Assembly (NCBI GenBank): GCA_003550325.1
Contig: QKWP01000117.1
Span: 442,006 to 506,005, forward strand
DNA from: Gigaspora rosea
Taxonomy: Eukaryota > Glomeromycota > Glomeromycetes > Diversisporales > Gigasporaceae
Direction: 5' to 3'
Length of the DNA stretch: 64,000 bases
In this document: positions 33,774-45,272 of the stretch, one piece after another
How positions within the stretch are numbered: the first letter of the stretch is position 1
Layout: each line of letters opens with the position of its first letter
Notes under the pieces: generated by a model
Databases searched by the model: none
Seen by the model: the letters and a program-made list of their open reading frames with translations, nothing else
Told to the model about the DNA's origin: nothing
Position numbers and translations under genes: made by a program

Positions 33774-34152
33774 TATGTATAAATTTATGCTATTTAAGTC
33801 TACATTGGATTTATAGATCTATGCAAAAAATTTAAATATAAATTTCGTAAAATATCTATATAGGTTTATGTAAAAATAACTTCCTGATGAACATCGTTAA
33901 ATTAATTTTCTTGCTATTAAATTTTTTGATAATAAAAAGAATAACAAGATAGCAAACCTCATCATTATCATTTTCCATATCTCAAATAAAGTCTCTGGCA
34001 TTATTATAAACTTTATTAAGTAATCTACAACTTTGAAACTCTGATGTCTATAGGAATAAAAAATCTACTGTATTAAAACATTGACAAAATAATCAATAAA
34101 AGAAAAAAGTCTATTCGAATTCACTTACAAACTCAAAACTAAATATTATAAG
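33774..34152. other. Unassigned AT-rich spacer
   Basis: No gene, repeat or inverted repeat recognised. Confidence 0.4.
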
Positions 34153-34160
34153 CCAATTTT

Positions 34161-34434
34161 GGGACACTTTAAGAACAAGTACCCCAGTGATAATCACGAA
34201 TGATCTCCCTCGATTTTATCACTCGATTAATTTGATTGGCCATAAAATGTAAACAAATCAGGTGATCTCTAGTGTAAGGGTGAAATTACTATAAATAGTA
34301 ACCCTAATTCTATAGAACCTCCTAGAATTAGGGTTACTATTTTTAGTAATTTCACCCTTACCCTAGAGATATGTGATAAAATCGAGGGCGACCATTCGTG
34401 ATTATCACTGGGGTACTTGTTCTTAAATCTTCCC
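34161..34434. mobile_element. MITE, 274 bp, 8-bp target duplication
   Basis: Arms pair for over 100 bp: after the tips GGGACACTTT / GGGAAGATTT both read AAGAACAAGTACCCCAGTGA and continue ATCACGAATG. A perfect octamer CCAATTTT flanks it (34153-34160 and 34435-34442). A related single end lies at about 61588. The 8-bp duplication suggests hAT or a similar superfamily. Confidence 0.85.
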
Positions 34435-34442
34435 CCAATTTT

Positions 34443-35052
34443 AATGAAAGTAACTTAAACATGCAAAGACTATAACTGTAACTAGAAAACTTTAAAATAC
34501 TATGTCTTAGAAATATTAAAAAAGAAGGAAAGAGCTGAAAAGCTACAGAATTATTATATAATAAAGTATAACTTTAACCTTAATTTTTTAAAAACGACTT
34601 TCTAAAGTTTCGGGATCCTGCGGATTTTAAATCTATATACTCGAAAATATGTATTTCGATAATTATCTTTGACTCTTATTTCAATATTAGATCGGTAAGG
34701 TACCACGAATGTTCTGTATAAAAGATTGTTAAGCGCCTTGAGTATAGCCGTAGATCATTCTAGGATCGATCTCCATTTTTGGAAAAAACCGGACTGTAGT
34801 TGAGAATAGAACCAAAAACAGCAAAGCATAAGGGAGATTTGATTTGATTGGCTGATCATCAGTAATTATGATTGGGTAAATTAAGGACTAATTTGCATAT
34901 CGATGCCGATATTATCGTATCGCTATCATTACACCTAAAATTCTATATAGTATTTTGATAATCTTTTACGATAATACTTAGCTCACATGAAGTTCAAAAC
35001 TTTTACTCTGAAAAATATGGCATTTATCTCAGTTATTTCGTTTTAAACGATA
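34443..35052. other. Unassigned region
   Basis: Moderately AT-rich, with no open frame of note, no domain and no repeat structure seen. Confidence 0.4.
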
Positions 35053-35182
35053 AATTATAGTTATTGTATGGGTTGTAGTGAATAACCCAGTTACACACGG
35101 GTTCATATTCCGTGCCGAAGGCACGGGATTTAAATATGAACCCGTGTGTGTAACGGGTTTTTCAACACCCATATAATAACTA
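35053..35182. repeat. Hairpin element with GC-rich tip
   Basis: ATAGTTATTGTATGGGTTGT at the left pairs with ACACCCATATAATAACTAT at the right; the stem continues through TTACACACGGGTTCATATT and AATATGAACCCGTGTGTGTAA and closes with CCGTGCCGAAGGCACGG. About 130 bp, probably a MITE. Confidence 0.75.
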
Positions 35183-35272
35183 TTTTATTGCACGGTGTCT
35201 GACGTAACAATCCCGTGCCAATAAGTAAATGAAAAAAGCACGGGTTGTCACATAAGACCCCGTGCAATAAAA
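35183..35272. repeat. Small inverted-repeat element, ~90 bp
   Basis: TTATTGCACGGTGTCTGACG at the left pairs with the inverse of GTCACATAAGACCCCGTGCAATAA at the right, with CCCGTGC repeated near the centre. It directly abuts the previous hairpin and shares the CCCGTGC word, suggesting a common origin. Confidence 0.65.
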
Positions 35273-36753
35273 ACTCAATATAATAACTTCATATAAAGTA
35301 CAACTATTCCAAAATAAAGTTGGTGGAAACAATCAATCTCATTCGATCTCCAATTATTATATGAAAAATATAATTTCGCAAAATTTGAGATTTACTTAAT
35401 TTTAAATTTTTTTCAATTTGCAGGACCAGTTTTCTTTGTAAACAATATAAAAATTTGTGTAACATTGTTTTTAATAGAAGTAAATAACAAATAAAAAAAA
35501 ATTAAATTCTCTTATGCTCATCAATAATGTTATGTATTATATTTTAAATTTAAAGACAAATGGCTGCAAAACCTTTCAATTTCTTGAGTTTCATTGAAAA
35601 TCAAACATTAAAGAATTACTACATAAATGTACTACCTACTCAAATGATTACATAACGCTGATAAAAATAATATTTCTCAAATAAACGCAATTTATGACAT
35701 TATGGGTTTCAGAGTTAACTTATTTTGAAAATAAATGAGAATTCGAAAAGCTATAACTGTGTTGAAATTTTGAAATCAGAAAAAGAAATAGGAGTTATCC
35801 GGAGATTAATAAAAAAACTTTTTTTTTTTTTTTTTTTGATAGAATTTTGAAAGAAAACGACGATCGTAAAAGAATTCATTATTATATAAATAAGTTTACA
35901 AATAAAAATAAATAGTCATAGATCATTTGATTTTGAAATAAATACCGGTTTAATTCAAAATCAGAATCTTGAACCTTAAGTGTGAAATCTACCATTTGTG
36001 CAAATTCTGGAATTTTTGCTATTCAAAGGATTGTAAAATGGCTACAAAAGTAGCATTGCTGTTATTTCATTATATGTAACAAAATGTTATATGTACTTTA
36101 AAATAATAATTCTCAGTGTCCAATTGAACTAATTAATTGCTCATAGAATATTGCACAATTTATTAGTGCAGATTAGAATTTCGGAATCAGCTTAAAATTT
36201 TGGCTCATATTACTGTATGACACTTGCTTGCAAAAAAATCATGCGTATGATTTTTTGGATTCATGCACATTACTTATTTACGGTTTTTATATATTTTTTG
36301 TTTTGCCAATTTATGATAAAAAATATATTTAATAATAAAAAAATTTTTATTCTATTTAGGAATTTATAACTTAAAATAAAAATCTTATAAATATGAGATT
36401 TTTGCATTAGCGTAAAAAATATTTTAATATTTATAATTTTGAAAAATAATTAGATAGTTAAATTACCAGCATTATATTGCTTTGCCGGCGTATGATTTTA
36501 TAAATTCATGCATATTGCACATCGTTAGTTGAGACAAAAAATTTAATTATAATTCTTTTCTGTCAAATAACGAAGATTCTTAGGTAGGTAAATGATTAAA
36601 AAGAATAGTGTAAATTCTGAGTTGAATGTTGGATTTAGATTGCATGCGGAGTGCACTTGAACTTACTATTATTTAGAATAATCAGTATTGCTTAAACATT
36701 TTTTTCAACTTAAAAAAAGTTCTTAAAAAGAATATCGTTTGTGCGTATAATGT
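35273..36753. other. Unassigned AT-rich region
   Basis: No long frame or domain. A T-run at 35819-35838 and a weak inverted pair containing GCGTATGATTTT (about 36241 and 36487) are the only structures noticed. Confidence 0.4.
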
Positions 36754-36993
36754 TTATGGGAAAGAAAGTCCTAAAAACAATGCATTTGGAGATTCAATGT
36801 CCTGTATTGGGATTCTCGAGTCTTGTAATCCACTAAATGGATTCCAGCCTTCAACTAAATCATTATATTTTTGTACTGCAGTGGATGTATTGATGGGTAG
36901 GTTTGCAATATTTTGGGTTCTTTGAAATCCATTAGCAGTTGGATGCCTTTGAGCTTGATTATTCTGTGGTTGGATGTTGTTAACTCGATTCAT
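36754..36993 (-). CDS. Possible C-terminal exon of an unknown protein
   Basis: A 79-codon frame rich in Asn, Gln and Pro (NNIQPQNNQAQRHPTANGF) with ordinary residues afterwards (EGWNPFSGLQDSRIPIQDI) ends at TAA. The frame stays open about 15 codons upstream of the ATG. Composition and third-position use look more coding-like than the AT-rich flanks, which is why I list it. No domain is recognised and no upstream exon could be established, so it may be a gene fragment or chance. Confidence 0.3.
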   Translation of the reverse strand: MNRVNNIQPQNNQAQRHPTANGFQRTQNIANLPINTSTAVQKYNDLVEGWNPFSGLQDSRIPIQDIESPNALFLGLSFP

Positions 36994-38165
36994 AATAAGT
37001 TCTAATGATAAAAGAATTATATTAGCATCATTCAGTCATATAAATAACAAATCTTTATTCCAAAGTCCTTATTTACACAGGAGTAATTCGTTCGCGCGCT
37101 TATACAATACAACAAATTATGCTTAAGTTTTGTTAAAACTTTGTACGAAGTTTCTTAACAAACCAACTAACCAATTTCTATTAAAATTGTTTGCATAAAT
37201 ATAAATTCCAATAAAAAGATTTTATCGGTGATTGTTAATAAACTTGCACAAATTTTAAAAAACTAGCATAACTTTTTTAATCGGAAATATTTTCTCTAAT
37301 TTTGATCTGAAGTTTTCTTAATAGCCACCAGTTTGCCAATTTCAATAGAAAAATTTTTTTATATAAATTTGAATTTGAATAAAAATTATTCATCAAAATG
37401 AATAAATTGATAAGTTAATTATCAAGAAAATTTCGTCCAAAGTTCTAATAGAATTGCAAAAACTGCGAACATGAAAAATTTTGAGCTCATCAGTTTTATA
37501 TGAATCCGAATTTTTGAGATCAAGTCTAACACAACAATCTATTTTAGTTCCAATCCCACATGCTGACCAATCAATGGATATTTCACGGATAGTCCAATCA
37601 CATGCGAAACTCTACTAATTACAGACATAGCAAAGTATATCGTTAGTAACTGTAAAAGTAAAAGCAATGAATTCAAATTATAATTCTCTTTAACCAGTAA
37701 ATATACACAAATAAAAATTACATTTATTAGATTTTTTTTGCGTTCTTTATATATCAAGGTAAAAATCAGCTAATAAAGTCAAATAATTTACGAATAAAGA
37801 TAAAATAACTTGTCATGATAAAGAAACATTAAGATGGAATCTAATAATATAATTTCATCTGTGCATATTTAGTGTTAAGAGAATTCACAATATATAAATA
37901 AGATAGTTACGCACCGTAGTTTCATTAAATCAAGAACGGATGTATCAGCAGTTATATTCAATGTTTCGTTAGGAATAAGTTGATTTTTAGAGTATTGAGA
38001 ATTAATTGTTTCTGATGATTAACAGATCGTTATCTCGACTTTGTTTGTAAGTCAATCTATGATTCTTTTTTCCTCGGGCATAAAATCTAGAATTATTATT
38101 AGTTCTAAGAACTGGAATGACGAACTTTCGTTGAATTTTCCCAGAATATTACTCCAGAACTATAG
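36994..38165. other. Unassigned region
   Basis: Contains a 72-codon minus frame at 37539-37757 without recognisable domains. No repeat structure found. Confidence 0.35.
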
Positions 38166-38268
38166 AATAATAATATTTCTTCCAACATCTCTAAATGCAC
38201 ATCCTTGGGACAATAGTAAAAAGTTTAAAAAATGTGCATTCAGAGAGTCTAACTGTATAATATTGTGC
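38166..38268. mobile_element. Short Tc1/mariner-type MITE remnant
   Basis: ATCTCTAAATGCACATCCTT at the left and AATGTGCATTCAGAGAGTCT at the right form an inverted pair and match the ends of the MITE at 33111-33446. The left tip is degraded, so limits are approximate. Confidence 0.6.
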
Positions 38269-38637
38269 AAATATCTTTTCTAGTTATGAATGTGTTTAAA
38301 TTTAATATTACCTTGAATATTATTATTTAGTTTGGATTAAACAAATTTATTAAAGTATATTCTTCTCTGATGTCTATTTTATACGAATTAGAGGCGAATA
38401 AAAGCTTAGATACAACCATTTCAATTTCATTTGTAAACTACCCCAAAAATTTTGTCTCTAATATTAAATACCCATTTTGGCTAAATTAGTCTGATTTTTT
38501 TTAGGTAATCATTTATAAAATATGATTTACATAAGATTTATATATTAAAACTATTTCTCACTTTTTTAGATTGGTAGATTGCATTCTTCTTTTTAGTCAA
38601 AAATTTTTAATATCAATTAGTTCATTTTTATTATGTT

Positions 38638-38802
38638 TACAAAGTTACGAAGTTTGTTTTTTAAGTTGTCTATAGGAAATCTATTTTGTCTAGATCTTTT
38701 TTACTGCAATCGTTACTTCATTTACTAAAATAAAATATTAAGTAATCAATAAATTTTTAGATATAAAAAGTTATTTGGCTTCGTAACTTTGTTTTTGGAG
38801 GT
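38638..38802. repeat. Inverted-repeat element, ~165 bp
   Basis: ACAAAGTTACGAAG at the left pairs with CTTCGTAACTTTGT at the right, in a T-rich setting. Possibly a small MITE; the target duplication was not identified. Confidence 0.5.
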
Positions 38803-39917
38803 TTAATCTTGATTTTGTACAAAATTTGAGTTCAGAATACCAGTTTTAAGGGCTGCACTTTAACTAAATATTTCAGTATGTGTTAAAATGACAAAGCTTG
38901 AAGTTGTTACACAAAATCTATGTTAATAAATGTAGCATATCGTACACCCCAGTGGAAGATGGGTTAGGCGCAGTATCAGTCTAGATCGAGAGATTCAAAA
39001 AAAATTTCCTGATTTATTATATATCATTTGGTAACTAAAATTTAATTTATTCTAAAATAGGCATTAAAAGAAAGTAAAATTTTCGATATTTCCATTTAAC
39101 CACATTATTTGCTTTGCCAAATATCTATCTTCAAACTAAACATGTTAATATTTAACTAAAAACGATATGTCTGATATTCTAAAGCAGGCATATAAGATAA
39201 AAAAATCTTTTAATAGCAAATTACATAATTTTTTACGTAATTTTTTCATTCCAAAAAAATCGAAATTTTAAATAGTGCCCATCCAAAACAGTGACTAAAA
39301 TAACCGGGTTTACTATACCCGGGTTTACTAATTTCTCCCAAAGTTACCATTGGTAAAAATGCAAATCTTATTTTTCATTGGCAAATTACTGATCTGGTGA
39401 CTAATAATGTCGTAATTGTAATTTTTGTAATAATTACGCCTTATCAAATTTTTTAAATATTGCGTTCACTTTTTAATATTAACACTTGGCGGTTCTCTTG
39501 AATTTACCATCTCATTACGTTAAACCATTTTGAGAGGTCTCTTTTTAACAATTCTTCGAATTTTTAATAAATACAATAATAAATATTGCAGTATATACCT
39601 TTTAACTGACTTAAATCATAAATCACAATAAATCACGGTGAATCACAAACATTCAGTACCCTAATTGTGAAGTCTATCTTTTTCAACTGCAAACAAATTA
39701 TGTATTACATTGTTTTTTTAGTGCTTGCCAATTTTTATGAGAATTTAAATTTAGCACATTTGGGAAGATAATGTAACATTATTTAAGCGTATATATTACT
39801 TTTCAAATATTTGAATATTATCACTAATCAGACCGAAAATACATCTTAGCTTAATTTATTTTAATTGACCTGTAAGACCTAGTTGTATTGGTCATCTGTG
39901 TTTCATATACTTTATTA
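38803..39917. other. Unassigned AT-rich region
   Basis: Only a small palindrome (CCGGGTTTACTATACCCGGG near 39304) was noticed. No gene supported. Confidence 0.4.
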
Positions 39918-39932
39918 AATAACTCTTTAGTG

Positions 39933-40498
39933 GAATGCTGCATAACGCCCTCCCAATAGGGTCGATACTAGCATATGTAGTCCCTGATGTACCACCATAC
40001 TGTCCTTGGTGCCCGGAGGAAGTTCAGAACATGGAACACTTTGCATTAAGCTGTCGTCTAAGTAAAAAGATTTGGAAACTTGCATATAATATGCTTGATA
40101 GCACAAGAGAAACAGAATCCCAAACACTATAGAGGAGATAATCACAGCAGAGAATGTAGAAGTAACACATACGCATTCAGTTATAAATTGATTGCATGTG
40201 AACGTCATCTACGAAATCTGGTGTTGGTACACGAATAGGAAATTCGGGGATAGCTTGCTCCCAGAACCGGCGCTGCCGTTTATTTGGAAAGGCAGAATTA
40301 ATAAAGACTTGCAGGTTGCACTAGCAAGTAAAAAATTAAAAAAGGTAGAGAGATTAGCGCTTAAACATGTATAAATAATTAGTGTCTTAGGATTATTATT
40401 TATATAAAGATATAATAATAAATCGCGTTATATGACGTCCCCAGGTAAATGCTACCCCGGGGTTTTAAAAAAAAAATACAAATAAAAAAAAAATAAAA
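39933..40498 (+). mobile_element. 5'-truncated LINE, zf-RVT C-terminus
   Basis: Bounded by a 15-bp direct repeat AATAACTCTTTARTG with one mismatch (39918-39932 and 40499-40513) and ending in an A-rich tail (40464-40498), as expected for target-primed insertion. The coding part starts LHNALPIGSI and contains the zinc-binding block CPWCPEEVQNMEHFALSC, typical of the zf-RVT region at the end of many fungal and plant LINE proteins. After one frameshift (about 40130) and a TGA at about 40187, the frame continues INKDLQVALASKKLKKVERL to the stop at 40372. It is a different LINE from the one at 7.6-17.8 kb. Confidence 0.85.
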
Positions 40499-40513
40499 AA
40501 TAACTCTTTAATG

Positions 40514-41162
40514 TCACTTTCGAATTTTGGTAGTAAGAGGGAAGGCTAAGCTTTTTGAAGAATACAAATGAGAGAATATCTGTTTAATCTAAATTTTATA
40601 AGAATTTTATTGTTGAAGGTCAGATTCCTAAGATTAAAGTGCGCTTGCTTGCATATGATGTCCATAAGAGGATAAAAAATAGTTATAATTCCACTAATGC
40701 TTATTCTTACTTCCCTCAACGACATACCGGATTCCGGATTCACTAACTTTTGTTAAAAGCGATTGAAACGATATTAACGTGTTATATGTATTATCGAGTA
40801 AATTTTTAGATCAATGTGGTAAAGTAACAAATTCTGCCCAAACTTTAGCCAGATAATGATATAAAAGCTGGACTTAAGATAATATTCAACTCTGGGAACC
40901 GTTTTATGATAGCACAAGACATATGGGAGAAATATTCGGTTGAAACGTTGTGATTATAAAAATTAGGTTATAATGATAATAAAGTGATTAAATCGTATAA
41001 ACGCATAAAAATTTATAAGTAATCAGGTACGTAAATAATCAGGCATATATTTATAACAGATAAGTAATCAGGTTATATGCATGCAAAAATTCATAAGTGA
41101 TTCATAAGTAATTCATAATCGGGCTTATAATTTTTATCAAATAATTAATTGCTTATTCTCAA
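40514..41162. other. Unassigned AT-rich region
   Basis: No domain seen; around 41020-41130 the words AAGTAATCAGG and CATAAGTAATTCATAA recur irregularly. Confidence 0.4.
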
Positions 41163-41164
41163 TA

Positions 41165-41588
41165 CATATGGGCGGATTTTGGAAATTCGAATATGTCACA
41201 TGAATTTGAACATAATATTCGTGATATCTAAAAATAGATTAACCAATAAAATTATAAAAACAAAGTCACGAGGATCTGCATGACCAATCAGATCGGTAAA
41301 CTCATAAACAAACCTTTAACATTGCTACTAGTAAAAGTTTTGTCCATTGTGGGATCTTAAAAAACTATTACAGGTTCTTTGAATCTAAGGTCTTGTTGAG
41401 CGTAAATACAAATTTTCAAACCGTCACAATAAAGGAAAAAAAGCTGGGGCTTCGTAAATGTAAGTACTGTAATAACCAATCAACGTAAGGCAAATTCGAA
41501 ATAATCACAAATTTTACCAATCTGGTTGGTTACAAATTTGAAGATCTTATTCTAAGATATCACCAAATTTCCAAAATCCGCCCATATG
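41165..41588. mobile_element. MITE, 424 bp, TA target
   Basis: CATATGGGCGGATTTTGGAA at the left is mirrored exactly by TTCCAAAATCCGCCCATATG at the right. TA lies on each side (41163-41164 and 41589-41590). The interior is AT-rich with no coding capacity. Confidence 0.8.
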
Positions 41589-41590
41589 TA

Positions 41591-42384
41591 ATCATCCAAT
41601 ATTACAAATGATTGGCTCAAAGTTTATTTAACCTTATGACTAATTAAATAATCGTGATTTTCGTCCATGTGGATCATGTGGATGCATTAATACATTTGCT
41701 AATCAACAAATACAGAAATAAACGATTAATTTCAAAATTCGGTGATTACCCGAAATGTGGCACTTTCTGTTTTGACAAATTGCCAAGTATTAGGAAATTG
41801 TTTACAATTAATTATGGGCCATTGCGCAGTCTGCACAAATAGCTCTACATGTAATATTTGAAATCTTCTTGTGAAGTTTATAATAGGATCCTTAATTATT
41901 GTTCGTTTTATATGATCATACGAATTTTTTTATACCTTGACGTTTTTACCACAAATTGTCGTCATTTATGCAAAAACGCCTAGAAGTTTCTTATGATACT
42001 TATGTTACAAACAAAATATCATATTTTCATGTGGGATTTTTTTTCTGAATTAATGTCATTTATGCGCTGCTACGCAATGCATAGTTCCAATATCGTTGTT
42101 ATTCATGACTCATATAAATTCTGCAATTACAAATTTTTTCTGTGATTACAAACTTTTCGTAATATTCATTAATGACAAATTTGTCAAAATTATTCATTTG
42201 CTAGAATTTATAGCAAATTCAGCATACAACGAAGAAAACTTACGTAATACAGTACCATATTGTCACAAATTGATACTCACCTGCACGTTAATTTGAGTAA
42301 ACCATGACAAAAGTTTGTTTTTACATTAGTCTTTATAAAATGTCTATGTAAATTTATATAGGAGTTTATTTATACTTATAAGGT
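41591..42384. other. Unassigned region with short frames
   Basis: Frames at 41654-41842 (62 codons) and 42096-42296 (66 codons) show no domain and no splice context. Nothing else recognised. Confidence 0.35.
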
Positions 42385-42648
42385 TATTTATATAAATCTA
42401 TATATATATATTGTGATTCAAAAAAAACAAACGGAAAAATTAACATGTGATTTAAAAATGATATAATTTATATTTATAACCTCGATGTAGATTTACATCT
42501 TATTTATATAAATCTATATATATATATTGTGATTCAAAAAAAACAAACGGAAAAATTAACATGTGATTTAAAAATGATATAATTTATATTTATAACCTCG
42601 ATGTAGATTTACATCTTATTTATATAAATCTATATATATCTGATATAC
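42385..42648 (+). repeat. Tandem repeat, 116-bp unit, 2.3 copies
   Basis: TATTTATATAAATCTATATA begins units at 42385, 42501 and 42617. The first two units appear identical over almost their entire length, including AAAAAAAACAAACGGAAAAA. Recent amplification. Confidence 0.9.
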
Positions 42649-43239
42649 ATTGTTTCAAAAAAAGAAAAAAAATCGGAAAATTTTAGCACTCGATTTGGAT
42701 TGGATTTGATCACCAAAATCCCTAGTGATGTGCAGCGTACAGTACTATGCTTACAGTACGAAATTCCGGTCGGATTGCATAGGAAGCATGGTCGGCTGTA
42801 TCAGAATTGTTCAATTTTGCCCAAGATCATTAAAAATTTTACCAATGAAATTATAACAGATATCCTTTCATTAAATAAAAAATGCACTGCTGATGATTTT
42901 GTATAGAAGTAGAATCTACTAACAATTATGCTCATGTAAAAAATGTACATCGATTACTTTTTTCAACCAACCGGATGCAAGAAAAAGAACTATATGTACC
43001 GTATGAAGACACAAGTATAACCTTATCTATATAGGTGAAAATTTGAATCTCTACTATTTAAAAGGGTTGCTGAAGTCATTGTTAGAAATTCAAAAAAAAA
43101 TTTTGATTTTTGTGAACATAAATTTTTTTTATAATGTTCACATTAAAAATAAACATGCTCACAAATAAAATTTATAATAATTAATATATAAAATTAAAAG
43201 CTTTTGAAATTACAAATATTTACTAATATTATATATGTT
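42649..43239. other. Unassigned region with a 68-codon frame
   Basis: A + strand frame at 42700-42906 (MDLITKIPSDVQRTVLCLQY...) looks moderately coding-like, with mixed composition, but matches no family I recognise and has no visible partner exons. Confidence 0.35.
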
Positions 43240-43960
43240 TATTTTTTTATTTTTTCCTTCTTAGGGGGTCGTCTAAAGCGGGGGCAAATTCACGTGATCA
43301 CAGCCAATCAAATTACAGAATTTTGATGATCGCCGGCAAAGCAAAGAACGAAAAACCTAAAAAATACAAAAAACGGCAGTCTAAACCTACCTCAGGTAGG
43401 TTAAGTAAAAATATCGGGAAAGCAATTTGCTTATATATAACTATCTAAAACCCAGTCTAACCCTAATATAAGATGACTCTAACCCTAAAGTTAATCGAGA
43501 AAATTATTACGAAATATGAGTTGCCCTGCTTTAGACGTCCCCCTTCTTAGGCAGTCTCACTAGTACTTTATTTCATAGATTTGGTATTTTTGTAGTAGAA
43601 AAATAAATACTACTATTTTACAAGTTTGATATCACTTCTTCTTGCTAATTAAGAATAAGTGTGCGACCTGCTGTACCAGTTTGAGCCAGGAGCTTTGTCA
43701 GATGCCTTAAAAGTTTATATAAAAAGGTTTAATTTTTTTGTTATAAAATTTTAACTGATTACAACTATCTATTTTTCCTTTTATCACTTTCTGATTTTGC
43801 ATTAGTACTAGTATTTAAAGATGCTTCATTGCTATATATGGAGTTTAATTTTAACTTGAGCTTCTATTATCTTGTTCTGCTGCATCTTCTTTATTCTCTT
43901 CTCCTTTTTTCAAATATTATTTGCTTTCTCTTATTCGATTATGTATTGGCACCTTTTTTT
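43240..43960 (-). mobile_element. SINE copy, interrupted by a hAT MITE
   Basis: With the inserted MITE removed, TTTTTTCCTTCTTAG joins GCAGTCTCACTAGTACTT, matching the 3' end of the SINEs at 17297 (TTCTTTGACGGTCTCGCTAGTGC) and 57090 (TTCTTTGATAGTCTTGCCAGTG). The body GTGCGACCTGCTGTACCAGT also aligns with them. The head end is not resolved; the right limit given is approximate. Confidence 0.5.
43265..43542. mobile_element. hAT-type MITE, 278 bp, inside the SINE
   Basis: Ends GGGGTCGTCTAAAGCGGGGG and, read inward from the right, GGGGACGTCTAAAGCAGGGC. A perfect octamer CTTCTTAG flanks it (43257-43264 and 43543-43550), fitting nTnnnnAn. The interior is more GC-rich than the flanks and contains CCTACCTCAGGTAGG. 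Confidence 0.88.
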
Positions 43961-44213
43961 CAAAATTTCTTTATAGAACAGGTTCTATAAAATGCTTGAT
44001 AGGTCTTTCATTATTATATTTGACCTCAATAGTGAGGATAGCTTTTTTTAATGCTGTTATAGCAATCACTTCATATTAACCTCTTGTTTATATCATTTTT
44101 TGTATCCAACTTTTCAATTTTTAATAAACCTATATACTAGTATACTGAAAATTTAATAAAAAGTATTTTTTTGATTAAAAAAATTCTTTTATACATTTTT
44201 TAATACAGTAATT
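43961..44213. other. AT-rich spacer
   Basis: No gene or repeat recognised. Confidence 0.4.
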
Positions 44214-44561
44214 ATAAATCAAACCAGTGGTGTTAAACACCAGTATGCGGTATAACATGAAGATCAATATCAAAAAAATAAACAAAAAAAAAATAAACAA
44301 AAGTTAAAGTTGATAAATGTTTAAGTAGAGCAATAGTTAGGGTTAAGGTGAGGCATAGTATATAGTAAAATTTCGCAAGAGGTTTTTTTTTAAAAAAAAA
44401 AGGTGGTTTCATAGATAAAATTTTGAGTTAGAAGGTATTTTTTAAAAAAAAAGCAAAATAACAAAAATTTTATGTTATACCTGATCTTTACGTTATACTG
44501 CATTTAAAAAATTTGATTGGTGAAAATCATTGTGGTGTTGAGCACCAGTGGTGTGATTTAG
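44214..44561. mobile_element. Palindrome-tipped MITE, copy D, 348 bp
   Basis: Left tip TAAATCAAACCAGTGGTG followed by TTAAACACCAG; right tip, read inward, TAAATCACACCACTGGTG followed by CTCAACACCA. CTGGTGTTAAACACCAG is itself a near-perfect palindrome. Subterminal GGTATAACATGAAGATCAA pairs with the inverse of GTTATACCTGATC near the other end. The core is as in copies A, B, C and E. Confidence 0.8.
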
Positions 44562-44724
44562 TAAAACCAATTTAATATATCTGTTATTTTTTTATTTAAC
44601 CAAATATATTATAGTGATATACTAATATGTTTTATATTGTTCAGGCTAATATCATTTGCCTTTTTTGAATATTTAGAAATATTATTCTTAAATTATATTA
44701 TATGCATATTCTCTTGAAACAATC
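44562..44724. other. AT-rich spacer
   Basis: Nothing recognised. Confidence 0.4.
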
Positions 44725-45228
44725 AGCTACATAAATAGAAATAGTCAAAGATTCGGTTTTGTTTTATTTATTTATCTAAGATCAAGGAATATGCCCCAAA
44801 TGCATGCAAATTTTTCAAGCAAATAAAGGTAAATTATTTTAATATAATCAATTATTTAATTAATAATATTAAGCAATATGATTTAATTGATAATCTGTTT
44901 CTGAATAAGGGAACCATATATAATTATATATAGTAAATTTGATGCACATAACTGTAAAAAATGCCATTTTATGTAAACAATAGTTAGTTTACATTAGTCA
45001 GCAAATCATTTTATGCCAATATCTCTGCAACTACTAAAAAGATTTTTATATATGGCTCCCTCATTTAGAAATGAATTATCAATTAATATAAATCATATAT
45101 TGTATTAGCTATATAAATAGGAATTGTCAAAAATTTGGTATTGTGTTTATTTATTTAAGATCAAAGAACAATGCTCCAATTGCATGCATATCATTCAAGC
45201 AAATAAAGATAAATTATTTTAATATAAT
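44725..45228 (+). repeat. Pair of ~123-bp direct repeats around an inverted-repeat element
   Basis: The left repeat (44725-44848) and right repeat (45107-45228) share AGCTAYATAAATAGRAATWG, TTATTTATTTAAGATCAA-type sequence, TGCATGCA and TTTTAATATAAT, with about 80% identity by eye. Between them, 44870-45103 is a TIR element whose arms read CAATATGATTTAATTGATAA and GGGAACCATATATAA with their inverse at the right. This could be a tandem duplication split by the TIR element or an LTR-like miniature. Confidence 0.6.
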
Positions 45229-45272
45229 TAGGTAGCTGCACGATATAGTCATGCTAAAACCAGGAATGGTGT
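45229..45272 (+). repeat. Dispersed repeat end (GGTAGCTGC)
   Basis: AGGTAGCTGCACGATATAGT followed by CATGCTAAAACCAGGAATG recurs at 63664-63705 as AGGTAGCTGCGCGACGGAGT. The sharp start suggests the terminus of an unidentified element. Confidence 0.55.

Noticed and set aside
44725..45228. Full LTR retrotransposon
   Set aside because: The direct repeats are only ~123 bp, lack TG..CA borders and enclose only a short TIR element with no coding sequence.
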